Source: a virus
Reading direction: 5' to 3' (one strand)
Virus record (IMG/VR): IMGVR_UViG_3300021364_000750
Location: 1-28,734 of that record
DNA length: 28,734 nt
Shown here: in pieces, positions 8,003 through 14,857 of the stretch
Position numbering within the stretch: position 1 is the stretch's first letter
Layout: each line of letters begins with the position of its first letter
Notes under the pieces: generated by a model
Seen by the model: only the letters and a program-made list of their open reading frames with translations
What the model was told of the DNA's origin: nothing
The model's database searches: none
Program-made: the position numbers and the translations under genes

Positions 8003-8235
8003 CGAATATGTCTATAACCTTTCATAGCAGCACGTTTAGCTTCTATTTTCTTTCTACGTTTAATCTCTTGATTCTTTTGATTCCTTTTAGTGTTAGGTTT
8101 CTCATAATATTTTCTATCACGGCATTCTTGAACGATACCTTTACGTTCACATGCTTTTTTGAATCTACGTAGCATTCTATCGAAAGGTTCGACAGTTTTA
8201 TTCTTTGGATTTATTCTTGGTTTTACACTCGTCAT
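7999..8235 (-). CDS. rpsU: ribosomal protein bS21 (phage-encoded)
   Basis: The 78-residue protein shows the bS21 signature: [20 protein letters not shown] at residues 16-35, then [20 protein letters not shown] and a basic [11 protein letters not shown] tail. bS21 sits on the 30S platform near the 3' end of 16S rRNA and affects initiation; phages are known to carry it. Length is slightly above the bacterial 65-71 residues because of an N-terminal extension ([15 protein letters not shown]). It overlaps the small membrane ORF downstream by four bases and lies one base from the methyltransferase stop. No Shine-Dalgarno sequence precedes it; AT-rich bases (TTTTTTAATTAAT) lie before the ATG. Confidence 0.93.
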   Translation of the reverse strand: MTSVKPRINPKNKTVEPFDRMLRRFKKACERKGIVQECRDRKYYEKPNTKRNQKNQEIKRRKKIEAKRAAMKGYRHIR

Positions 8236-8236
8236 A

Positions 8237-9124
8237 TTAATTAAAAAATTGTTCTAAAGATTCTACTTTATTCTTGATTTTATCTGAACTATATTCTAGT
8301 TCCCCTTCTTTCCTAAACACTAAGATGAATTCATGCACCTTTGCAGTGTATCGTTTACTTGCACACTTACCTGCTTGTAAGGCTGCAAATATAGTGTCGT
8401 TCTTCATTACAATTATATCATGCAATTTGAGACCCGACTTAATGAACATATTTATGGTATCGGAATGAAATGGAATATACTTTCCGTCTTTTCTCCAATC
8501 ACCACATACCCAAACACAAAATCCGCCTGGCTTTAAAACTCTCTCTATGTTGTTTCCACAAACTTGTATCCTTTCACAAAAGTCTTCATACTTTCGTAGG
8601 TCGGATAGTTGACCTTCTGCACTTTCGTATCTTTCGATATCACCATAAGGTGGACAAGTCATTACTAGGTTTGCACTCTCATCATCTGTATGAGACATTT
8701 CACACCCGTCACTCTCTATGATATCGTAGTATCCGTCAAAGGAATGTCTTTCCATTTCTTCTCTGACTTTTATTACTGTTTCAGAAGATACGTCATAACC
8801 AAAATAATCTCTTCCTAATGAAGCAGACACAAATGCACGTGTCATTCTTCCAGCAAAAGGGTCAACGATTGTATCACCAACCATAGACCAGTATTGAACA
8901 ATGTTCTCACATAATCCAGCATGAAACTCTGACATCATTAAACCATTAGGAAGACGAGGACAAACACCTCTCTTTTCTTCATACGCAGTTAAGTATGCAT
9001 CGTCCCAATTGTTCTTAGATGATTTAGTAGGTGTTATAACCGACTGAGGATTCCAACCAAACTGGTCGATAACCCTTTCGTTTTCATTCCATGGTAGAAT
9101 GTTTTTGTAATATTCACTTTTCAT
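8237..9124 (-). CDS. DNA methyltransferase (amino-methylating, TCPPY motif)
   Basis: The 295-residue protein has DPFAG at 88-92 (motif I, AdoMet binding) with a motif X-like segment before it ([15 protein letters not shown]), and TCPPYGD at 156-162 (motif IV, catalytic). The order X-I-IV differs from the beta class (IV then I). The SPPY/TPPY-like motif is seen in N4-cytosine and some N6-adenine enzymes, so the modified base is uncertain. No cognate restriction gene is in the window. The likely purpose is self-protection or gene regulation. A 187-base non-coding block separates it from gp32 upstream. The apparent lack of GATC and GTAC in this genome may be relevant to its target, but no link is shown. 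Confidence 0.85.
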   Translation of the reverse strand: MKSEYYKNILPWNENERVIDQFGWNPQSVITPTKSSKNNWDDAYLTAYEEKRGVCPRLPNGLMMSEFHAGLCENIVQYWSMVGDTIVDPFAGRMTRAFVSASLGRDYFGYDVSSETVIKVREEMERHSFDGYYDIIESDGCEMSHTDDESANLVMTCPPYGDIERYESAEGQLSDLRKYEDFCERIQVCGNNIERVLKPGGFCVWVCGDWRKDGKYIPFHSDTINMFIKSGLKLHDIIVMKNDTIFAALQAGKCASKRYTAKVHEFILVFRKEGELEYSSDKIKNKVESLEQFFN

Positions 9125-9137
9125 AATCTATTAAAGT

Positions 9138-9298
9138 GTGAAGTCACCCCACGCCTTACAGCAACCCGTTCTTCACCAATCAACTCCGCACCTGTAATGA
9201 TGTTGTTGATTTTTCCCTTACTAAGCACCCCCTATTTTCCACGGCCTTAGTGTTGTAGTCGTCTTTATTCACGGACACATATTGAAACAAACGACTAC
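9138..9298 (-). ncRNA. candidate structured RNA between gp32 and the methyltransferase
   Basis: The 187 bases between the two genes are richer in G+C than the surroundings and have no convincing ORF. Four non-overlapping stems follow one another: GTAGTCGT 9255-9262 with ACGACTAC 9291-9298 (8 bp), ACTAAG 9220-9225 with CTTAGT 9246-9251, AATCAAC 9178-9184 with GTTGATT 9205-9211, and GTGAAG 9138-9143 with CTTCAC 9171-9176. The loops of the last two are themselves complementary (9156-9161 TTACAG, 9192-9197 CTGTAA), as in a kissing pair. Strand is assumed from the flanking genes. It is not a tRNA. It could be the leader of the methyltransferase mRNA or a free RNA. Confidence 0.4.
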
Positions 9299-9311
9299 CC
9301 CAATTCAGAAA

Positions 9312-10211
9312 TTAACTATCAGAAGCTAATTTCTTAAAGTAATCCATCGCGTCGTCTTCTTCTACTTGTGGAGAAGATTCTGCTGATGCGATTACAGGTT
9401 CTTCTGCAACACTTTCAGTGTTCACGTTAGACCAAGGCACTTCGTCTAAGTCTTCGGCAACACTTTCTGCAGTTGCATTAGATACAGTCCCAGTTAAACC
9501 CAACACTCTATCGAGTTTCTCTTTGAGTTCCTCGTAGGTTTTGAATTCACTTGGTGCAATCACTTCACTCAATGAATGAGTTTGATTATTTATATCATTC
9601 AGTTGATTTTCATCATCAAAAAGTGGAGCAGGTTTATCGAACTCTGATTTATCATAGTTCCAATATCCGTCTACTTTTCTGATTTTGATTTTGAAGTTTG
9701 CACCTTCACCTCTTAAATCAAAAGGATTGATTGCTTGTTCATCGTCAAACGCTGGTGATATTGCTTCTTTGAGTTGTTCAAAGATTTTTTTACCATATCT
9801 GTATTTGAATACTTTACCTTCGTTATCGGGATTTTTTGGGTCTGAGATAACATAGACATTGGACACATAGTGTAAACGTCTTTTTTGTTTACGTGCAATC
9901 TCTTTGTTTGCTTCAATCCCAGTATTCCATAACTGAGTATTGTATTCGGACACTGGGTCGTTTTTACCAAGAGTCGTTAAAGACTTCTCGATATACCAAC
10001 CGCCTGGCCCTTGGAACCCGTGGTCAAAGTAAGATACCCAAGGCATTTCTTCGTTTTCGGGAGTAGGTAAGAAACGAACTACTGCATAACCATTACCTGT
10101 TTTATCAAGTTCGGGTTTCCAGTAAGTATCGTCTGAATAGGACTTTTTTGCACCTTCAGTAGGTGAAGCAGATTCCATAGCTGCTCTTAGTTTATCTAAT
10201 GATGTCGACAT
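9312..10211 (-). CDS. 32: gp32 single-stranded DNA binding protein
   Basis: The 299-residue protein follows the gp32 plan: a basic N-terminus for cooperative binding, an OB-fold core containing [20 protein letters not shown] and [13 protein letters not shown] (T4 has [23 protein letters not shown] at the same place), [13 protein letters not shown], and an acidic tail ([20 protein letters not shown]) for partner binding. The T4 core zinc site is missing: there is no Cys in the protein, as I recall for cyanophage gp32 too. The start has AGGAGAATACA before ATG. A sigma70-like and a late promoter lie upstream. gp59, the helicase loader that binds gp32, is the next gene upstream in the same direction. 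Confidence 0.95.
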   Translation of the reverse strand: [299 protein letters not shown]

Positions 10212-10281
10212 TGTATTCTCCTATTGTATCGCATTGTATTAGCATTTTATTATGCATAGAAACCTTAGTTCCTATACTCCT

Positions 10282-10310
10282 ATTATAGTGTATCAATGAT
10301 AATCCTACAA
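10282..10310 (-). promoter_or_regulatory. sigma70-type promoter for gp32
   Basis: On the - strand TTGTAG (10310-10305) and TATAAT (10287-10282) are separated by 17 bases. The -10 box is perfect. Transcription would start near 10275, leaving about 64 bases of leader before the gp32 ATG at 10211. Confidence 0.65.
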
Positions 10311-10333
10311 GAGGGTTTTTCAAAGATACCTTA

Positions 10334-10341
10334 TATTTATA
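10334..10341 (-). promoter_or_regulatory. T4-type late promoter TATAAATA upstream of gp32
   Basis: An exact TATAAATA on the - strand lies in the 190-base gap between gp59 and gp32, pointing at gp32. Together with the sigma70-like promoter 24 bases further on, it would give gp32 both early and late transcription. It is the only such octamer in this gap. Confidence 0.55.
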
Positions 10342-10401
10342 TAATTTATTTTCTTAGGATTTGTTTTTTTATACATAATAATGTTATGTCTATAACCCGC
10401 T

Positions 10402-10992
10402 CTATATACACAACTCTTTAAGTAGTTCTGTATACTTCTTATAATCAACACTTATAAAACTTTTATACTTGTTAATCCTATTCTGTATATCGGGGTAGAC
10501 GAGGGTTTCGGAAATTAGTCGTTCCCAATCCTTCGTGAATCCTATGATTTCGTCCATTATACAAATCGTTTCGAGGGATATCTTCTTACCCATAAACTGT
10601 TTAAGTAATATGGGGTGTTGTCCGTTCTTCACTTCTAACACTTGATTGATATTCTTCTTACGTAGTAAATCAGACACTTCCGTTTCAAAAAGATACGATA
10701 GTTTCTGATTCCTGTTCTTCCAATCTTTATAGACTTTGACACACTCATTATCAAGTAAGTCTCCAGCCCATAAATCTTTTAAAGACAAGTTTGCAATATA
10801 AAAATCTTGCAATTCTTGTTTGTGGGTTTTGAACAATTTACCAAAGTGGTATTTGTCCTTACGTTTTAGAAAAGAATTGATATCACTTTTCACTTTACCA
10901 TTGTATTTTATAAAGTCATAATCCTTAGAATGGAAATGCAACTTTATTCCAAGGTAAAGTGTATATGCATCATATCCTTCTCTACTTGTCAT
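10402..10992 (-). CDS. 59: gp59 loader of DNA helicase
   Basis: The 196-residue protein aligns by eye with T4 gp59: YDAYTLYLGIKLHFHSKDYD at 7-26 against T4 KSVYKLYLMIKQHMNGKYD, then FIKYNGKVKS, RKDKYHFGKL and the LWAGDL motif (T4 AWIGDI). gp59 recruits the gp41 replicative helicase onto gp32-coated DNA and binds fork structures. It is directly upstream of gp32 in the same direction, as in T4, with the gap holding gp32's own promoters. It is slightly shorter than T4 gp59 (217). The ATG is adjacent to the stop of the upstream gene (TAA then ATG with no gap). Confidence 0.88.
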   Translation of the reverse strand: MTSREGYDAYTLYLGIKLHFHSKDYDFIKYNGKVKSDINSFLKRKDKYHFGKLFKTHKQELQDFYIANLSLKDLWAGDLLDNECVKVYKDWKNRNQKLSYLFETEVSDLLRKKNINQVLEVKNGQHPILLKQFMGKKISLETICIMDEIIGFTKDWERLISETLVYPDIQNRINKYKSFISVDYKKYTELLKELCI

Positions 10993-11280
10993 TTAAGTGA
11001 CAATCTTTTTTTCGGGTGGAACTGCAATACCACTCACTGCAGTTCTATGTGCTTCTGCAACTTCTTTATTACACTTCGAAATAAAAACATATGAACCAAA
11101 TATCATTTCTGTTGGGTTCACTTCACCTGTCACTGCAACACCTTTAGAGAAACCCATTCCTCCTTCGGGTGTGTTGACAATCATTTTGGGATTTGCAAGT
11201 GTCACTGGTTTACTAGAAACCAACTCACCAACATACTCACCACTTGTAGCAACAACTGCTACTATATCACCTTTCTTCAT
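10993..11280 (-). CDS. small beta-rich protein, possibly Sm/LSm-like fold
   Basis: This 95-residue protein (MKKGDIVAVVATSGEYVGEL, then VTLANPKMIVNTPEGGMGFS) has the alternating pattern of a small beta barrel: GDIVAVV...GEYVGELV...VTLANPKMI resembles the Sm1 segment of Hfq/LSm proteins. It lies between gp59 and gp33. AGGAG is well placed before the start. An RNA-binding role is a guess from fold resemblance; no function is known to me for the marine phage family. Two Cys/His residues near C69 and H78 do not make a metal site. Confidence 0.65.
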   Translation of the reverse strand: MKKGDIVAVVATSGEYVGELVSSKPVTLANPKMIVNTPEGGMGFSKGVAVTGEVNPTEMIFGSYVFISKCNKEVAEAHRTAVSGIAVPPEKKIVT

Positions 11281-11288
11281 AATAACTC

Positions 11289-11528
11289 CTAATCTGAAAA
11301 GAATGAGGTTATACTTCCTTTGGAATTATTACCTCGGTTAATTAAATTTAAACCAGCAGCTTCTGCTTCCAGTTTATCTTTGAGAGGTTGTGTTAATAAC
11401 CTCTTTGCACTTTCGGGTTCGATATTGTTTAACTCACAAACCTTAACGATTGCAGACATAACATCTGCACCTCGTCCTTTGACTAATAGTTTTTCAACTT
11501 GTTCTGAAAATTCTTTACGTGTAATCAT
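11289..11528 (-). CDS. 33: gp33 late transcription co-activator
   Basis: The 79-residue protein has EFSEQVEKLLVKGRGADVMS, then CELNNIEPESAKRLLTQPLK and KLEAEAAGLNLINRG. The pattern of a short helical protein with NIEPES...L...PLKDKLEAEA...LNL matches the reduced gp33 of cyanophages and other marine T4-like phages. gp33 bridges RNA polymerase, the gp55 sigma factor and the gp45 clamp at TATAAATA promoters. It sits two genes upstream of gp32 beside gp59, as in T4-like genomes. The weak point is that gp33 is short and poorly conserved. Confidence 0.75.
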   Translation of the reverse strand: MITRKEFSEQVEKLLVKGRGADVMSAIVKVCELNNIEPESAKRLLTQPLKDKLEAEAAGLNLINRGNNSKGSITSFFSD

Positions 11529-11878
11529 ATCAAATTTGAAAGGTCAGTTTCTTGAACTTCCTCACCATAATCAAAGTTCTCTATCCAATCTTGCATGACT
11601 CTATAATATGCATAGTATGTTGGACTATGTCCGTTCATATCCATACCTTCACCACCTTCAGCGTAAGGGGTCTCTAAGTAGTCAATCAGTGATTGACATT
11701 CGTCTAAGTGGACTTCAGTAAGTTCGTCTTCACTTCCTATTTCAAGATATTCTAACATATTATTATATGCATTATCGTATGCTTCTTGATGAATCCAATC
11801 ATCTGCTTTATGAAATATCTTACTCCAATTCCAATCTTGTTTTAGAGTAAACTTTTCTTCATCGTAAAAATCTGCCAT
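11525..11878 (-). CDS. acidic hypothetical protein, 117 aa
   Basis: I do not recognise this protein. It is strongly acidic with many aromatic residues (DWNWSKIFHKADDWIHQEAY at 15-34, then YYAYYRVMQDWIENFDYGEE near the end), no Cys and no membrane segment, and looks all-helical. The stop overlaps the gp33 start by four bases (ATGA) and the upstream gene ends one base away. Together with the next acidic protein it forms a pair inserted between gp33 and the exonuclease. Acidic small phage proteins often mimic DNA to block host nucleases, but no homologue is known to me and the idea is weak. Confidence 0.7.
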   Translation of the reverse strand: MADFYDEEKFTLKQDWNWSKIFHKADDWIHQEAYDNAYNNMLEYLEIGSEDELTEVHLDECQSLIDYLETPYAEGGEGMDMNGHSPTYYAYYRVMQDWIENFDYGEEVQETDLSNLI

Positions 11879-11879
11879 A

Positions 11880-12335
11880 TTAAAACCTCAAGTTATATCT
11901 GTTATCGGGGTCGACTGGGTCTACTTGTAAAGGTAAACCAAAGAAGTGTTCTGCGTCCCATGAGTCATAGTTGTTATCCCAAAACCAGTCGTGTCCTTCT
12001 TCACTGACACCTTCTAGAATTGCATCTTCATCTGCTTCACTTCCTTCTGCAAGGTGAACATAAACATCACGTCCACACTCATCAAATGATTCTACGAATT
12101 CGTTTTCAGAAAACTCATCAGGTTCCATATCACCTTCTGCATCATCTGACATATATCCTTCTAACAGTTCTTTATCATCTTCGTCTAATACCTTAATGAT
12201 ATAAGCACCACTTCTCCAAAGACATTCAATGACAACTCTATCTTCACTATCGTTATCTTTGAACACTTCACGTTCTACATACGACTTTTTAAATTTCGGA
12301 TAAATCGTATATTCTTTTCCGACTTCAATTTCCAT
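11880..12335 (-). CDS. very acidic hypothetical protein, 151 aa
   Basis: About a third of the residues are Asp or Glu (for example DDAEGDMEPDEFSENEFVES around 64-83). The N-terminus (MEIEVGKEYTIYPKFKKSYV) and VVIECLWRSGAYIIKVLDED suggest a small beta fold before the acidic part; the C-terminus is Trp/Asp-rich (HDWFWDNNYDSWDAEHFFGL). No known domain is recognised. It is one base away from its neighbours on each side, so it is part of a single operon with gp33 and the exonuclease. Confidence 0.7.
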   Translation of the reverse strand: MEIEVGKEYTIYPKFKKSYVEREVFKDNDSEDRVVIECLWRSGAYIIKVLDEDDKELLEGYMSDDAEGDMEPDEFSENEFVESFDECGRDVYVHLAEGSEADEDAILEGVSEEGHDWFWDNNYDSWDAEHFFGLPLQVDPVDPDNRYNLRF

Positions 12336-12336
12336 A

Positions 12337-13017
12337 CTATACTCCGTATAAATTATTATATCTTTTTCTTAAATCTACTAACTCGTCAATGTAGTCCAGT
12401 GGATTCCCGTAAAAAATCTGAAAGGCATTGTGTCCTTCCACACCTACTAGTGCAACAATCTCTTCGATTGCTTGACCAGTTAATTCTTCAACCATTAATG
12501 CATATGCAGTCATTTGTATCATCCATGGTTTAGTCATATATTCTTCTTTGTATTTTCCACTAGACTTGAAATCTATTACAGATAACACTCCGTCTAACAT
12601 ACCAATACAATCTACACGACCAGCCATTTTTAGATTAGGACTCCACAATGGTGCTTCTAAAGCAAGTGGGACGATTTCGTCTAACACTGGTTGAACTGCT
12701 TTGAACATTCCTTCTTGAAGGACATTATCAAACTCTATAAACTCTTTATCTTTTCTGAGATAGTCTTCTATGTTTTGGTGGAAACTGGTTCCTCGTTTTG
12801 CAGCTTGTGAAGATATCTTATTTGCAGTTTCTTCACCTACACGTTTTCTCCACAACTTGATATGGTCACGTGATAGTAGAGAGGTGACAGTTGTGACACT
12901 TGGATATTTTGCACCAGTGTCGTCAACGTAAAATCTTTTTCCGTCTTCTTGTATTGTGTTAAGTTTGATATTTTCTAAATCAGTGATATCCATAGTTTGT
13001 AATTTTAATTGTGTCAT
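12337..13017 (-). CDS. PD-(D/E)XK (RecB/Cas4-like) exonuclease
   Basis: The 226-residue protein carries the RecB-like nuclease signatures: KRGTSFHQNIEDYL at 75-88, GRVDCIG at 133-139 (motif with D136) and VIDFKSSGKYKEE at 147-159 (D149-x-K151), followed by a helix with Q168 in WMIQMTAYALMVEE, as in Cas4/AddB-type YxxQ signatures. N-terminal YPSVTTVTSLL is common in phage members. It probably degrades or trims DNA in recombination-dependent replication, together with gp32 and RNase H elsewhere in this segment. No Cys cluster is visible, so no Fe-S cluster of the Cas4 type is expected. Confidence 0.85.
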   Translation of the reverse strand: MTQLKLQTMDITDLENIKLNTIQEDGKRFYVDDTGAKYPSVTTVTSLLSRDHIKLWRKRVGEETANKISSQAAKRGTSFHQNIEDYLRKDKEFIEFDNVLQEGMFKAVQPVLDEIVPLALEAPLWSPNLKMAGRVDCIGMLDGVLSVIDFKSSGKYKEEYMTKPWMIQMTAYALMVEELTGQAIEEIVALVGVEGHNAFQIFYGNPLDYIDELVDLRKRYNNLYGV

Positions 13018-13023
13018 TCTATT

Positions 13024-13335
13024 TTACTTCTTTCTTGACTGTATGTCAATGTGTTTTTGTATAGTATCTCTAGTCTTAACTTCTTTTGTAGACTTTCGGT
13101 GATACCTTTCACCTAATGGTGTGTCGATATTGTTAGAAGCAATCTTGGACATTACTTCTTGGAATCCACTATCGGGTTTAACTCTATCTCCATGACCACC
13201 AACTGTATCGGGTGCATGAAGGATAACTTGTTTGAGGTGTGGGTTGTCTTCTTTGAATTGGTCTAACTTTGTATAGGACATGATACGTTCTTCTATACAA
13301 CCAGTTTCTTCATTCTTAAATGTGTAAGTCGGCAT
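13024..13335 (-). CDS. FmdB-like small phage protein lacking zinc cysteines
   Basis: The start MPTYTFKNEETGCIEERIMS follows FmdB-type zinc ribbon proteins (MPTYEY.C..CG), but only one Cys remains, so the metal site is lost. The middle is GFQEVMSKIASNN and the end RYHRKSTKEVKTRD plus a charged tail, a pattern I associate with conserved proteins of marine T4-like phages. Function unknown; interaction with nucleic acid is possible from the basic C-terminus. Its ATG overlaps the stop of the 59-residue ORF upstream (TAATG). Confidence 0.7.
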   Translation of the reverse strand: MPTYTFKNEETGCIEERIMSYTKLDQFKEDNPHLKQVILHAPDTVGGHGDRVKPDSGFQEVMSKIASNNIDTPLGERYHRKSTKEVKTRDTIQKHIDIQSRKK

Positions 13336-13514
13336 TATATATCTCTGTCTTGAATTACTTTCTCGACCATGTCCTTCACTTGTTGTTCTTTATACCATAG
13401 ACCACTGAGAAATGAAGTTGTTTCATTGTCCCATTCGATAACATATCTTCTATAACCAAAAGGTCTCTCGTAAAAGATTCTGATATCACCATAATTTTCA
13501 ACTAATACTCTCAT
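13335..13514 (-). CDS. small hypothetical protein, 59 aa
   Basis: Translation gives MRVLVENYGDIRIFYERPFG then YRRYVIEWDNETTSFLSGLW and a helical charged end. The ORF fills the gap between its neighbours exactly: ATGA overlap with the upstream gene stop at 13511-13514 and TAATG overlap with the next start. That fit is good evidence it is real. The alternating aromatic/charged N-terminus suggests a small beta sheet. No function recognised. Confidence 0.65.
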   Translation of the reverse strand: MRVLVENYGDIRIFYERPFGYRRYVIEWDNETTSFLSGLWYKEQQVKDMVEKVIQDRDI

Positions 13515-14047
13515 GACATAAAACTCGGAATGGGTCTACCAGTCCATTTTGCAAATTCTTTTTTGTAGACTGCATAGTATTTATGGTATGCATCTATAAC
13601 ACTTTCAGACTTCACGTCTTCAGGCATACACTGAGGTGGTTCGGTGAACTTAGTCTTAGGTATGTTCTTTGGAACTTCTGATAACACTACACATAGTTTT
13701 CTGTATGTCTCATGAACTTTACCATAACGGAAAGTGTATTCAAAACATAACTGTCTCCATAGTGCAAGTAAGTGTTGATAATTTTCTACACTCTCTCTAG
13801 CCCATACTGCAGTTGGGTGATTGATATGAGAAGCTTTGTAAAGTGTTTCTTCCATTAATTGTTCGGGGTGTCTCCACCTACGAATTCTACGATTGAGTTT
13901 TGTTCTCCCTTCGTATTCTTCTCCGTCCAACATTCTATGTGCAGTAGACATAAGTTGTGCATACTCAATAATCATTTTAACAACATGTTTGTCACAATGA
14001 AGTGTTGCACACTCTGTCGGGTCTTTACTCAAATAGAATAAGTTCAT
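13511..14047 (-). CDS. conserved phage protein (CDKHVVKM family), 178 aa
   Basis: The sequence LHCDKHVVKMIIEYAQLMST (17-36) and the ending KKEFAKWTGRPIPSFMS are hallmarks of a protein found in very many tailed phages, often in the nucleotide-metabolism region. Some annotations call it a pyrimidine-dimer glycosylase-like protein, but I see no residue set that proves this. Conserved residues include C18, D19, K20, H21 and a SHINHPTAVWARESVENYQ segment. It overlaps genes on both sides by four bases. Confidence 0.75.
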   Translation of the reverse strand: MNLFYLSKDPTECATLHCDKHVVKMIIEYAQLMSTAHRMLDGEEYEGRTKLNRRIRRWRHPEQLMEETLYKASHINHPTAVWARESVENYQHLLALWRQLCFEYTFRYGKVHETYRKLCVVLSEVPKNIPKTKFTEPPQCMPEDVKSESVIDAYHKYYAVYKKEFAKWTGRPIPSFMS

Positions 14048-14313
14048 AATGATTTAATCTCTCCCAAGATTTTTTCTACGTTTACCCATGAAAGATGTCC
14101 AATGACATCATCAGTTATACCACTAGTATAACACAACTCTTCTCCTTCGAGAACCGCTAATTCCCATAAACCTTGTTTACCACCATATGAGAAATCGTGT
14201 TTCACTACACTTGCACCATAACCATTTGGAAATGAATACTTGTGTTGCACTCCACCATTTACATAATCAGTATCCTTGAGATACTCTCTAAAGTTTTCTA
14301 CAGTATCATACAC
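14044..14313 (-). CDS. hypothetical protein, 89 aa
   Basis: Not recognised. The protein reads MYDTVENFREYLKDTDYVNG, then a beta-rich middle (YGASVVKHDFSYGGKQGLWE) and GITDDVIGHLSWVNVEKILG, which resembles small conserved proteins of coliphages and marine phages with the pattern G-x-G-A-S-V...LWE-x-A. It overlaps its downstream neighbour by four bases and the upstream zinc-ribbon gene by 16 bases. No catalytic residues are evident. Confidence 0.65.
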   Translation of the reverse strand: MYDTVENFREYLKDTDYVNGGVQHKYSFPNGYGASVVKHDFSYGGKQGLWELAVLEGEELCYTSGITDDVIGHLSWVNVEKILGEIKSL

Positions 14314-14477
14314 TCTTCTTTCTCCTCAATATAATATAATTTATTATAACATATAGAACATGCTTGTCCTACCCCATAAACGTAATTGTTTCTTTTTTCA
14401 ACATGAGTGTCAACTGGGACTTTAGTGTCACACTTGCACACTACACATGATTCGGTTTTACCATTTTTCTGTGACAT
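14298..14477 (-). CDS. small zinc-ribbon protein, 59 aa
   Basis: The start at 14477 is chosen because AAGGAG sits six bases upstream; a longer frame from 14528 has no ribosome binding site and would overlap the previous gene more. The protein has CVVCKC at 11-16 and CSIC at 40-43, together a likely four-Cys zinc ribbon, with a short acidic tail ending EECMIL. It overlaps the upstream gene by 20 bases. Such tiny ribbons bind nucleic acid or RNA polymerase in other phages, but no target can be assigned here. Confidence 0.65.
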   Translation of the reverse strand: MSQKNGKTESCVVCKCDTKVPVDTHVEKRNNYVYGVGQACSICYNKLYYIEEKEECMIL

Positions 14478-14691
14478 CTGCAACTCCTTTTTCATAATTC
14501 CATGGGACTGATACTGAGTATGGGTCACTCATAGAACTACCAACATATTTAAAATTCTTTTGAACAACGAAAGGTGCAACATGGTCAAAGTAATGTTCAA
14601 CACAAGTGTCTTCCTTATCTGCATATTTCTCAATCTCTTCATAAAGACCATATACTAATTGTCCGTCTTGTAATTGTGCAATTTCTATCAT
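14458..14691 (-). CDS. hypothetical protein, 77 aa
   Basis: Reads MIEIAQLQDGQLVYGLYEEI with VEHYFDHVAPFVVQKNFKYV in the middle and ends VADVTEKW. The ATG overlaps the stop of the small membrane protein upstream (ATGA). It is mildly acidic, with no membrane segment or Cys pattern. Not recognised; retained because the overlaps on both ends fit the operon. Confidence 0.6.
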   Translation of the reverse strand: MIEIAQLQDGQLVYGLYEEIEKYADKEDTCVEHYFDHVAPFVVQKNFKYVGSSMSDPYSVSVPWNYEKGVADVTEKW

Positions 14692-14855
14692 GCAATTAAA
14701 ATTTGTATAATTGGTGGAAAGAAATATGTGTATACCATAATTGCAAATATGATTAACAATATTGCAACTGCAAGTTTGACTCCAAACTTTATAACAGCTG
14801 GAAACACTCTAAATGCAAGATAGATACACGTGAATAAACCTATAATCTCTAACAT
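14688..14855 (-). CDS. small membrane protein (holin-like size), 55 aa
   Basis: MLEIIGLFTCIYLAFRVFPA and VIKFGVKLAVAILLIIFAIM followed by VYTYFFPPII make two hydrophobic helices separated by a short basic turn. It begins two bases after the stop of the wall hydrolase gene and ends in an ATGA overlap with the next gene. A two-helix protein next to a muralytic enzyme is the usual arrangement of holin and endolysin, so a lysis role is plausible. No charged C-terminal tail typical of many holins is present, so this stays a hypothesis. Confidence 0.6.
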   Translation of the reverse strand: MLEIIGLFTCIYLAFRVFPAVIKFGVKLAVAILLIIFAIMVYTYFFPPIIQILIA

Positions 14856-14857
14856 AA

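Noticed and set aside
9587-9594. TATAAATA on the - strand inside gp32
   Set aside because: It lies within codons for Asn-Asp-Ile-Asn-Asn and no gene start follows; one such octamer by chance is expected in AT-rich sequence.
10362-10395. AT-rich hairpin (ACATAA/TTATGT) after gp59 as a terminator
   Set aside because: On the - strand it is followed by A-rich, not T-rich, sequence and the stem is weak.
14298-14528. Longer form of the zinc-ribbon protein starting at 14528
   Set aside because: No ribosome binding site and a 71-base overlap with the upstream gene; the ATG at 14477 has AAGGAG at normal spacing.
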